From positions 1 through 8,715 of the forward strand of contig JAFAPL010000977.1 of NCBI GenBank assembly GCA_019247135.1: DNA of 8,715 bases, in the 5' to 3' direction. The position numbers were made by a program, and so were the translations under genes. The notes beneath the pieces were generated by a model, which saw nothing but the letters and a program-made list of their open reading frames with translations, made no database searches and was not told the DNA's origin. Shown piece after piece: positions 1 to 5,777 of the stretch (position 1 is the stretch's first letter; each line of letters opens with the position of its first letter). This DNA comes from Chloroflexota bacterium (GTDB lineage: Bacteria; Chloroflexota; UBA6077; CF-72).

Positions 1-22
1 GATACTGCGAGTGTAGATAGCC

Positions 23-748
23 GTGCCCACGATTCTGGTCGCCGACGACGAGAAGAACATCCTTCAGCTTGCGCGAATGTACCTGCAAGCCGAAGGCTTC
101 ACGGTCGAAGTGGCGACCAATGGGCGGGAGACGCTCGAGAAGGTCCGCCAGGCCAAGCCCGATCTGCTGGTCCTCGACTTGATGATGCCCGAAGTGGACG
201 GCTGGGAGGTCTGCCGAAGGCTGCGCAAAGACAGCGACCTGCCCATCATCATGCTGACCGCGCGTGGCGACGACGTGGACAAGATCGTCGGACTCGAGCT
301 CGGCGCCGACGACTACATGACCAAGCCGTTCAACGCACGCGAGCTCGTCGCGCGCGTCAAGGCGGTGCTGCGTCGCTACTCGGCCGGCAAGGCGCCTGAA
401 AAAGTCCTGCAGGTCGGCGATCTGCGTATCGACCCAGAGCGGCACGAAGTCACGATCGGTGACCGCGCCATCGAATTGCGACCGAAAGAATTCGAGCTTC
501 TCGCAACCCTGGCGCGTAACCCCGGCGTGGTCTTCGATCGCGAGCGGTTGTTGAAACTGGCCTGGGGCTACGATTACTACGGTGACTCGCGCACGGTGGA
601 CGTGCACGTCACCTGGTTGCGCGAAAAGCTGCGCGACAGTAGTGCCCGCATCCAGACGGTGTGGGGAGTCGGCTACAAGCTCGTGGAGTCCGACCCCGGC
701 GAAGGCGCCGACCAATCGTCGCGGCGGCGCAGCCGCTCTGCTCGTTAG
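23..748 (+). CDS. OmpR/PhoB-family response regulator
   Basis: A DNA-binding response regulator of 241 residues that should be phosphorylated by the histidine kinase directly downstream and then control transcription. The N-terminal receiver domain (about residues 3-115) has the acidic pair D8/D9, phospho-acceptor D52 in the LDLMMPEVDG motif, T79 in the LTAR motif and K101 in the TKPF motif, so every catalytic position is present. The C-terminal winged-helix domain (about 128-225) has the ELRPKEFELL signature, the RTVDVHVTWLREKLR recognition-helix region and the closing VWGVGYKL wing. A basic Ser/Arg tail follows. The start is a GTG at base 23 with no clear Shine-Dalgarno sequence; it places the receiver domain in the normal position, so the gene looks complete. 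Its stop lies 10 bases before the kinase start, as in an operon. The signal and target genes cannot be named from sequence. Confidence 0.95.
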   Translation: MPTILVADDEKNILQLARMYLQAEGFTVEVATNGRETLEKVRQAKPDLLVLDLMMPEVDGWEVCRRLRKDSDLPIIMLTARGDDVDKIVGLELGADDYMTKPFNARELVARVKAVLRRYSAGKAPEKVLQVGDLRIDPERHEVTIGDRAIELRPKEFELLATLARNPGVVFDRERLLKLAWGYDYYGDSRTVDVHVTWLREKLRDSSARIQTVWGVGYKLVESDPGEGADQSSRRRSRSAR

Positions 749-758
749 GGCCTGATCA

Positions 759-2264
759 ATGCGCTTGCCGTTTTCGACGGTTCGCGCCAACCTGATCGTC
801 GCCTTCGCGGCCGTTATCGCTATTTCTTTGCTGCTCGCGAGCGGTGCGTTTGCGTACCTGCTTCGTGAATACCAGTTGGGCGCCGAGGAGGACCGGCAGG
901 AGCAGCGGGCTCAGTTTTACGGCGGACTCGTGCTCAGGATGGCGCTCCAGGGCAACTCGCTGCAGAGCATCGACAGTCAACTCGACATGGCGGCGCGCGA
1001 CGGCAACGCGCGCGTGTTGCTCCTCGATGGCAACGGCACGGTGCTGCACGACACGCAGAACGACGAATACGCCGGCCGCACCTTCGCTCCACCGCGCACG
1101 GGCGGACGCCGGCCGAATGTTCTGCAGGGCCAGATCGAGACGCCTTCTGGCAACGACCTGCTCACTGTCGTCGCCGCGCGCGGGCTGCAGCCGACGCTAC
1201 TGATCGGCATCATCCAGCCCGAGCAGACCCTGACCAACGCCTGGCAAGAAGTCTTGCCACGCCTGTCGCTGGCCGCGCTGAGCGCGCTGCTGGTTTCGAT
1301 CGCGATCGCATGGTGGCTGGCCTCGACGATCACCAGGCCGATCGTCCAGATCACTCACGCGTCTGAAGAGATGGCCAGCGGGAACCTGGATCCCGATCTC
1401 GCTTTGCCCGAGACCAATGATGAGGTGGGCCGTCTGTCACAGGCGTTCACCACCATGGCGCATGAGGTCGCGCGCTCACACATCGCCATGCGTGACCTGC
1501 TCGCGAATGTCAGCCATGACCTGCGGACCCCTCTGACTTCGATCAGCGGCTTCGCGGGCGCTCTGGTCGATGGGACGATGTCGGGCCCCGAAGAGGCGCG
1601 TGAGGCAGGTCGGATCATCGGCGAGGAGGCCGAGCGTATGCGCCGCCTCCTCGAAGACCTGCTGTATCTCAGTCGTATCGAAGCCGGCGACGTCTCGCTG
1701 CAGCGTGTGCCAGTTGATCTGGCCGACCTTGCGCGCGCGGTTCAGTCGCGCTTTTCGTTACGCGCGCAGGAATCGGGTGTGCGCCTGACGGTGTTTGCCG
1801 GGTCAGCCGTGGTGGTCGCCGGCGACTCGCGGCGACTCGGTCAGGTGCTCGATAATCTCGTCGAGAACGCGTTCAAGCACACGCCACCGTCCGGGAGCAT
1901 CGACGTGACGGTTTCGTTGGATCCCGACCGCACCAGTGGGCGCGCGCCGTCGCGTCCGGCGCGTACGGGTGTTCTGACCGTACACAATACGGGCTCGTAC
2001 ATCCCGCCGGACGAAGCCGGACGCGTCTTCGAGCGCTTCTATCAACTCGACAAAGCACGCGCGAGCCGGGAGGGTCGTGGCCTTGGTCTGGCGATCGCAT
2101 CCGAGATCGTGCAAGCTCACGGCGGTCGGATCGATCTCGAGAGCTCTATAACAGCCGGGACCTCCTTCAGCGTACGCATTCCCGCTCTTGAGCCTGCACC
2201 GTCGACGGGCCTAACATCACCTGAGCCTGCGCGGCCAGCCGAAGTTGGCGCAGCCCGTCGGTAA
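759..2264 (+). CDS. Membrane sensor histidine kinase (HAMP-HisKA-HATPase)
   Basis: A 501-residue transmembrane histidine kinase, cognate to the preceding response regulator by position. Segments in order: first membrane helix about residues 10-33, extracytoplasmic sensor region about 34-165, second helix about 168-189, HAMP linker about 190-240 (TRPI, then NDEVGRLSQAF), dimerisation/phospho-acceptor helix with H253 in the SHDLRTPLTS motif, and an ATPase domain with the N box (LDNLVENAFKHT, N370), an F box (VFERFYQ) and a GRGLGLAI G2 box. The G1 box reads HNTGSYIP, with Asn where many kinases have Asp; this also occurs in CusS-like kinases and need not inactivate it. A Pro/Arg-rich insert of about 15 residues lies in the ATPase domain before the G1 box, and the C-terminal tail is low complexity. 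The sensor region contains LLLDGNGTVLHDT, reminiscent of PAS/Cache folds, but no ligand can be inferred. The ATG lies 10 bases after the regulator stop. Confidence 0.95.
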   Translation: MRLPFSTVRANLIVAFAAVIAISLLLASGAFAYLLREYQLGAEEDRQEQRAQFYGGLVLRMALQGNSLQSIDSQLDMAARDGNARVLLLDGNGTVLHDTQNDEYAGRTFAPPRTGGRRPNVLQGQIETPSGNDLLTVVAARGLQPTLLIGIIQPEQTLTNAWQEVLPRLSLAALSALLVSIAIAWWLASTITRPIVQITHASEEMASGNLDPDLALPETNDEVGRLSQAFTTMAHEVARSHIAMRDLLANVSHDLRTPLTSISGFAGALVDGTMSGPEEAREAGRIIGEEAERMRRLLEDLLYLSRIEAGDVSLQRVPVDLADLARAVQSRFSLRAQESGVRLTVFAGSAVVVAGDSRRLGQVLDNLVENAFKHTPPSGSIDVTVSLDPDRTSGRAPSRPARTGVLTVHNTGSYIPPDEAGRVFERFYQLDKARASREGRGLGLAIASEIVQAHGGRIDLESSITAGTSFSVRIPALEPAPSTGLTSPEPARPAEVGAARR

Positions 2265-2298
2265 CCCCGGCCGGGCGACCGGCTCCGACAACTTACCT

Positions 2299-4149
2299 AT
2301 GCGCGTCTGGCTTCTGTCCACCGCCCTGGCCGCCGTCGTGCTGGCATACCTGCCAGGCATGGCGCTCGCTGCGCCGACGCCGACGGCTGTGCCCGCAAAG
2401 TCCACCTCCGCGCCAGCCGCACCGCCGACGGCCACGCCCGCGCCACCGACTGCCACGCCGCCACCGCCGACCGCGACGCCCCCACCACCGACCGCAACGG
2501 CGCCCCCGAAACCGACGGCCACGGCCGTGCCGCCCACGGCGACCGCGCCGCCCAAACCAACTTCGGCGCCGCTCGCGGCGACTTCGGCACCGGTGCAAAC
2601 ACCCGCGGCCGCATCAGCACCGGCCAGAGTGACCACGGCCGCGCCCAGCGCGACCGCTGCGGCTACCGCCCAGCAGACTGTTGCGCCGACGGCCCAGCAG
2701 ACGGCCGGGCCGACCGCGACAGGCGTTCGCAGTGGCGCGATTCACGGCACCGTGTTCACCGACAGCAACGCTGACGGTCAGCTCACCGACGGCGAAGCGC
2801 CGATCAGTCAGTTCACCGTCACACTCTTCGGCGGAAACGGCAGTCGGACCACGACGACGAATGGCAATGGCGCGTTCACCTTCGACGGGCTGGTGCCCGG
2901 CACGTACCGCGTCATCATCCAGGTCCCGTCGGACATGGTGCCCACCACGGACGCCGGTCAGGACGTCACCATTCCTGCCGACGCCGATCCGCCCGACGTT
3001 CTGTTCGGTCTGATCAGCGCTTCGGCCGCCGGCGTCGCCGTGGACCAGGCTTCGACGACGCCCGAGATGCAGGCGGAGGAAGCCGACGACGAGCAGGTCA
3101 TGGCGCTCTCGTCGGTCACGTCGTTGCCGCTTCGGTTTGCCGATGGCCGCGACCTGATGGCGCAGCTGGAACGCCGGATGCTCGGCGACGGGTTGATCTG
3201 GCTCGGCGTGCCGTTCAAGTCGCAGATGGACGGCGGCAATTTTCAATACGTGAACTGCGGGCCGGCCTCACTCACGATGGTGCTCGCGGGTTTTGGTCTG
3301 GACGTTGGCCCGTCTCAGGTGCGCGACTACCTGAACAACATGATCGACAATTTCAATACAGACCTGGGCACCAGCCTCGACGCGCTGTCGCAGATCGGGA
3401 AGCGAGCCGGCCTCACACCCATGGACCTGTACAGCGAGCAGGGCGGCTATCGCGTCTGGTCGACGGACGCGGTGCGCTGGCATATCCAGCAGGGCCACCC
3501 GGTGATCACGCTGGTCAAGTACCGCAACCTGCCGGGGCACGGCAGCTCCCGCTCGGATTGGGACCACTACATCGTGATCAGCGGGCTCACGCCGAACGGC
3601 TTCATCTACAACGACGCGGCGTTTGCCACTACGCTCGGCTATGGCCTCGAGATCTCAGACGTGGAGCTCGAGTACGCGTGGGACAACTCGTCCATCCCCC
3701 ACTACGCGCTGGCGCTCGGACTCGACCCGGACCAGACAGCCCTGTCGTTTCCCGAGGCGCCGCGGCCACGTCGACCGGTCGCTGAAGCGGTGCCAGCTGG
3801 CGCCCGGAACCTGGTTCGTCAGGCGCAGGCAGATGAAGTCGAGCGCGCTCCATTGACGCTGACGCCGACCGCTCCGACGGTGGCGCCACCATCGCCCGCC
3901 GGCCCGTTGATCACGACGTCAGATCGCTGGGAAGACGAGGCCGACCTGTCGCCACCGCCCGCGGACGGTGCGCCGATGGGCCTCAACATGCAACAGACCG
4001 AGACGCCGGCGCTGGTGCCACAGCCCGGCCCCGGCGCCGAAGTGCCGAAAGTCCTCCTGCTGCTGTCGCCTGCCGTCCTGTTGTGGGGGGTGTGGTCGTT
4101 CAGCGGCGCCGTGGGCCGCCTGCTCTTCGTACGCTCCCGCCCGCGCTAG
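2299..4149 (+). CDS. Exported, membrane-anchored C39-like cysteine peptidase with SdrD/Cna-B-like domain and PT-rich stalk
   Basis: A 616-residue protein predicted to act outside the cytoplasmic membrane. I chose the ATG at 2299 over the in-frame TTG at 2245 because it starts a good signal peptide (residues 1-24, ending GMALA before APTP), whereas the longer form would overlap the kinase gene. In order: a Pro/Thr/Ala stalk (25 to about 140); an SdrD/Cna-B-like beta domain (about 146-235, with GTVFTDSNADGQLTDGEAP and GLVPGTYRV motifs); a linker; a C39-like papain-fold domain (about 295-450); a second Pro-rich linker; and a C-terminal hydrophobic helix (about 585-606) followed by the basic tail RSRPR. 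The likely catalytic set is C320 in NCGPAS, H423 in WDHYIVISG, and N438/D439 in FIYNDAAF, with Q309 as the possible oxyanion residue. Known C39 peptidases cleave leader peptides at double-Gly sites, but this C39-like subgroup is common in exported proteins of unknown substrate. No ABC transporter domain is present. The gene starts 34 bases after the kinase, suggesting co-transcription. Its last codons lie in the first copy of the 61-bp repeat array. Confidence 0.85.
   Translation: MRVWLLSTALAAVVLAYLPGMALAAPTPTAVPAKSTSAPAAPPTATPAPPTATPPPPTATPPPPTATAPPKPTATAVPPTATAPPKPTSAPLAATSAPVQTPAAASAPARVTTAAPSATAAATAQQTVAPTAQQTAGPTATGVRSGAIHGTVFTDSNADGQLTDGEAPISQFTVTLFGGNGSRTTTTNGNGAFTFDGLVPGTYRVIIQVPSDMVPTTDAGQDVTIPADADPPDVLFGLISASAAGVAVDQASTTPEMQAEEADDEQVMALSSVTSLPLRFADGRDLMAQLERRMLGDGLIWLGVPFKSQMDGGNFQYVNCGPASLTMVLAGFGLDVGPSQVRDYLNNMIDNFNTDLGTSLDALSQIGKRAGLTPMDLYSEQGGYRVWSTDAVRWHIQQGHPVITLVKYRNLPGHGSSRSDWDHYIVISGLTPNGFIYNDAAFATTLGYGLEISDVELEYAWDNSSIPHYALALGLDPDQTALSFPEAPRPRRPVAEAVPAGARNLVRQAQADEVERAPLTLTPTAPTVAPPSPAGPLITTSDRWEDEADLSPPPADGAPMGLNMQQTETPALVPQPGPGAEVPKVLLLLSPAVLLWGVWSFSGAVGRLLFVRSRPR
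2395..2620 (+). repeat. Low-complexity tract encoding the Pro/Thr/Ala stalk
   Basis: This part of the peptidase gene is built from near-identical short blocks that encode PPTATP, PPTATA and PPKPT motifs, with recurring CCACCGACYGC-type DNA words. Such tracts usually form an extended, possibly glycosylated stalk holding a surface domain away from the membrane. They are prone to length changes by slippage, and because most blocks are whole codons the reading frame would usually survive. The long open frame on the opposite strand here, rich in Gly/Val/Ala, is only the complement of this composition. Confidence 0.75.
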
Positions 4150-4358
4150 CCGCGCCGCCGCGACTCAGACCGTAAGCCGCGTGCTCTTCGTACGCTCCCG
4201 CCCTCACTAGTTGCGCCCCCGCGACTCAGACGGTGAGCCGCCCTGCTCTTTGTCCGATCCCGCCGCGGGAGCTGTGCCGCCGCGACTCAGACGGTGAGCT
4301 GCGTGCTCTTTGTCTCCTCCCGCCCGCGCTACCTGCGCGGCTTCGCCTCAGACGTTGA
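4115..4358. repeat. Four tandem imperfect copies of a 61-bp unit
   Basis: Four head-to-tail copies lie at 4115-4175, 4176-4236, 4237-4297 and 4298-4358, each exactly 61 bases. Each begins GCCGC or GCTGC, carries a TGCTCTTYGT..C.TCCCGCC core, and ends CTCAGACNGTNA or CTCAGACGTTGA. Copies 1 and 2 differ at 8 of 61 positions by my count; copy 3 has a compensating one-base insertion and deletion; copy 4 is the most divergent. Copy 1 holds the last codons and stop of the peptidase gene (LLFVRSRPR, stop at 4147-4149). Copy 4 holds the last three codons and stop of ychF on the minus strand (stop complement at 4348-4350). Copies 2 and 3 fill the space between. I see no spacers, transposase or target-site duplication, so tandem duplication of a short convergent junction is the simplest origin. 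Confidence 0.9.
4160..4302 (-). other. Three stem-loops at the 61-bp unit boundaries
   Basis: Arms GCGACTCA and TRAGCYGC face each other across each internal boundary with a 5-base loop: 4160-4167 with 4173-4180, 4221-4228 with 4234-4241, and 4282-4289 with 4295-4302. Read as minus-strand RNA, downstream of the ychF stop, the first two are continuous 8-bp stems using G-U wobbles. Read as plus-strand RNA the same positions are A-C mismatches. The third has one mismatch in either direction. No T tract follows any of them, so they are not textbook intrinsic terminators; they could protect the 3' end of ychF mRNA or separate the convergent transcripts. Function is inference. Confidence 0.45.
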
Positions 4359-5418
4359 ACAGGACGTGTATGACGTCGCCGTCTTTGACGATGTACGTCT
4401 TTCCTTCTTGGCGTACCCAGCCGTGCTTTTTTGCCGCGGCTTCGCTGCCAGCTTCCAAAAGCTGATCCCAACGGATCACCTCCGCACGGATGAAGCCCCG
4501 CGCCAGATCGGAGTGAATCGTCCCCGCCGCGTCCTGCGCATTCGTGCCAGTGCGAATGGTCCATGCCCGGCATTCGTCCTCGCCGGCGGTAAAAAACGAG
4601 ATCAGCTCGGCCAGGTCATACGCGCCGCGAATCACTTCCCCGAGTCGGCTGCCCTCGATGCCCATGGCAGACATGAACTCGCTCGCGTCCTCGGGGCTGA
4701 GCTCACCGAGCTCCATTTCCAGCTTCCCCGGCAGCGCAAGCACGCCCGTGCGCGGCGTGGCAGCAATCATGTCGTTGATCCGCGCGACAATCGCATCAGG
4801 ACTCTGCTCGTCCGCCAGGTTGACGACGACCAGCGTCGGCTTCAAGGTCAGAAAGCCGAAGCTCGCGATCGCCTTCAACTCGTCGGCCGTGAGCTCAACC
4901 GTCCGGGCGGGCCGTCCCGCTTCCAGCACGGGCCGCAGTCGCTCCAGCACGTCGAGCTCGCGCTCCTTGGCCGCGCGCTCCTGCGGCGTGCCTTTGCTGC
5001 CCAGGCGAAGCTCCTTCTCGAGCCGATCGACGCGCTTTTCAATCTGCCCGAGGTCGGCCAGTTGGAGCTCCAAACTGAACTCCTCGACGTCTGAACATGG
5101 GTCTCGGTCGGTCTCGTACGCGCCGACGACCTGCAGCAGGACATCGACCGTACGCAGGTGCGCCAGCACGGCCGCGCTGCTTTCCTGGCCCATGCCTTTG
5201 GCAACGCCCGCGACATCGATGAAACGCACTTCGGCCGGGGTGTGTTTTTGCGGCTGGAACAGGGCGGACAACTTGTCGAGCCGGTCGTCGGGGACTTTGA
5301 CGACGGCGAGATTTGGCTCCGCGCCGCTATAGCCACCCGTCTGGGCGTGCTGATGCGCGAGCGCATTGAAGAGCGTGGTCTTGCCCGCGCGTGGCAGGCC
5401 CGCAATACCGATTTCCAT
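4348..5418 (-). CDS. ychF: Ribosome-associated P-loop ATPase YchF (OLA1 family)
   Basis: A 356-residue cytoplasmic Obg-like nucleotide hydrolase, close to the usual family length of about 363. YchF/OLA1 proteins bind ribosomes, prefer ATP over GTP and are linked to translation and stress responses. Visible motifs are the P-loop GLPRAGKT (residues 7-14), DVAG (68-71) in the switch II region, and NLADE (200-204), the NxxE-type G4 variant associated with ATP preference. A helical coiled-coil insertion (about 115-165) and a C-terminal TGS domain (about 272-355, with FFTAGEDECRAWTIRTG and GDVIHVLFNV) complete the fold. The family normally ends in FNV, so the C-terminus is intact even though it lies in the last copy of the 61-bp repeat. 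The P-loop has RA where many homologues have NV, a conservative difference. The gene follows the 84-residue gene after 24 bases, in a duplicated stop/start context. Confidence 0.96.
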   Translation of the reverse strand: MEIGIAGLPRAGKTTLFNALAHQHAQTGGYSGAEPNLAVVKVPDDRLDKLSALFQPQKHTPAEVRFIDVAGVAKGMGQESSAAVLAHLRTVDVLLQVVGAYETDRDPCSDVEEFSLELQLADLGQIEKRVDRLEKELRLGSKGTPQERAAKERELDVLERLRPVLEAGRPARTVELTADELKAIASFGFLTLKPTLVVVNLADEQSPDAIVARINDMIAATPRTGVLALPGKLEMELGELSPEDASEFMSAMGIEGSRLGEVIRGAYDLAELISFFTAGEDECRAWTIRTGTNAQDAAGTIHSDLARGFIRAEVIRWDQLLEAGSEAAAKKHGWVRQEGKTYIVKDGDVIHVLFNV

Positions 5419-5445
5419 GGCCGCTCAAGTTCTCATGGCCGCTCA
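5416..5445 (-). repeat. Duplicated 12-bp stop/start module before ychF
   Basis: The plus-strand word CATGGCCGCTCA occurs at 5416-5427 and again at 5434-5445, 18 bases apart. On the coding (minus) strand this is TGAGCGGCCATG twice. The first copy contains the stop codon of the 84-residue gene and an ATG that opens a three-codon frame (Met-Arg-Thr-stop, 5436-5425). The second copy contains that mini-frame's stop and the ATG of ychF. There is no strong Shine-Dalgarno sequence, so re-initiation after termination (translational coupling) is a plausible way to start ychF. Confidence 0.7.
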
Positions 5446-5697
5446 GGGCGAGCCGATCTGGTGCGTTCCCTCGTGTGATCCGACCGACTGGTCCGTGTCG
5501 ACCTCCGGTGGGCCGTACTGCTCGATGAAGCGCGCGATCTTGACCCGTTCCTCGAGGTAGCGGTGCTGGCCAACGAAAAAGCCCATGCGTTGGGTGACCA
5601 GGCGCATGCTGTCGCGCAGGTTCAAGCCCAGCAGGTCAGTCTCGTAGATCACCCGCTGCAGGGGCGTCAGGCTGGGCAAGGAATCCAACGACGGCAT
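5443..5697 (-). CDS. Small conserved-looking hypothetical protein, co-transcribed with ychF
   Basis: An 84-residue protein I do not recognise as a named family. It has no signal peptide or membrane helix. The core reads like a helical domain: DLLGLNLRDSMRLVTQRMG, then QHRYLEERVKIARFIEQYG, followed by a polar, probably disordered tail of about 20 residues. The frame has the strong G/C third-position bias of its neighbours, an ATG start at 5697-5695 and a stop 24 bases before ychF on the same strand, so I consider it real. An (ATCA)4 run and a perfect hairpin lie upstream of the start. Nothing in the sequence reveals its function; a role with YchF or ribosomes is only suggested by position. Confidence 0.7.
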   Translation of the reverse strand: MPSLDSLPSLTPLQRVIYETDLLGLNLRDSMRLVTQRMGFFVGQHRYLEERVKIARFIEQYGPPEVDTDQSVGSHEGTHQIGSP

Positions 5698-5699
5698 CG

Positions 5700-5715
5700 A
5701 TCAATCAATCAATCA
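5700..5715. repeat. Tetranucleotide run (ATCA)4 next to a start codon
   Basis: Four exact ATCA units (TGAT on the coding strand) end two bases upstream of the ATG of the 84-residue gene and occupy the place where a Shine-Dalgarno sequence would be expected. Four units is short for a phase-variable tract, but the position in the 5' leader is suggestive. Confidence 0.85.
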
Positions 5716-5716
5716 C

Positions 5717-5739
5717 CGACTCAGTGAGGCACTGAGTCG
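5717..5739. promoter_or_regulatory. Perfect 10-3-10 inverted repeat in the divergent promoter region
   Basis: Arms CGACTCAGTG (5717-5726) and CACTGAGTCG (5730-5739) are perfect complements around a 3-base centre. If the minus-strand -10 box at 5745-5750 is used, transcription would begin at about 5737-5739, so this would be a hairpin at the very 5' end of the 84-residue-gene/ychF mRNA. Equally it could be an operator for a dimeric regulator overlapping the start site. The word CGACTCAG also recurs in three copies of the 61-bp repeat. Confidence 0.7.
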
Positions 5740-5744
5740 CGCAC

Positions 5745-5750
5745 ATTCTA
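5745..5750 (-). promoter_or_regulatory. Putative -10 box of the 84-residue gene / ychF operon
   Basis: The coding-strand hexamer TAGAAT matches TATAAT at five of six positions and lies about 48 bases before the start codon. No convincing -35 box is visible at 16-18 bases upstream. Confidence 0.45.
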
Positions 5751-5765
5751 GCCGTCGTCGGCCCC

Positions 5766-5771
5766 TACACT
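5766..5771 (+). promoter_or_regulatory. Putative -10 box of the HIT-family gene (leaderless)
   Basis: TACACT fits the TANNNT pattern and is separated from the ATG at 5778 by exactly six bases. Transcription would then begin at or next to the start codon, giving a leaderless mRNA, which agrees with the lack of a Shine-Dalgarno sequence. No clear -35 box is seen. It lies 15 bases from the divergent minus-strand -10 box. Confidence 0.5.
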
Positions 5772-5777
5772 CTTGGC

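Noticed and set aside
1981..2040. Histidine kinase inactivated by Asn in the G1 box
   Set aside because: Asn at this position is known in functional CusS-like kinases, and the H, N, F and G2 motifs are intact.
2266..2275. CCCGGCCGGG palindrome between kinase and peptidase genes
   Set aside because: A 10-bp GC palindrome with no loop or T tract is expected by chance at this composition; it does not show a terminator separating the genes.
2217..2636. Minus-strand Gly/Val/Ala-rich open frame
   Set aside because: It mirrors the PT-rich stalk codons of the peptidase gene; the repetitive protein is a composition artefact.
4258..4270. Perfect TCCCG-CCG-CGGGA hairpin inside the third repeat copy
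   Set aside because: It is absent from the other copies and has no T tract, so it is probably a chance product of mutation in GC-rich sequence.
4115..4358. CRISPR array or attachment site
   Set aside because: The copies are contiguous with no unique spacers, the unit is too long and too divergent for CRISPR, and no cas or integrase gene is present.
4294..5094. Long plus-strand open frame opposite ychF
   Set aside because: It is the antisense of a well-conserved gene in GC-rich DNA; its translation is Arg/Leu-rich with no recognisable domain. It begins only because a repeat copy supplies an ATG.
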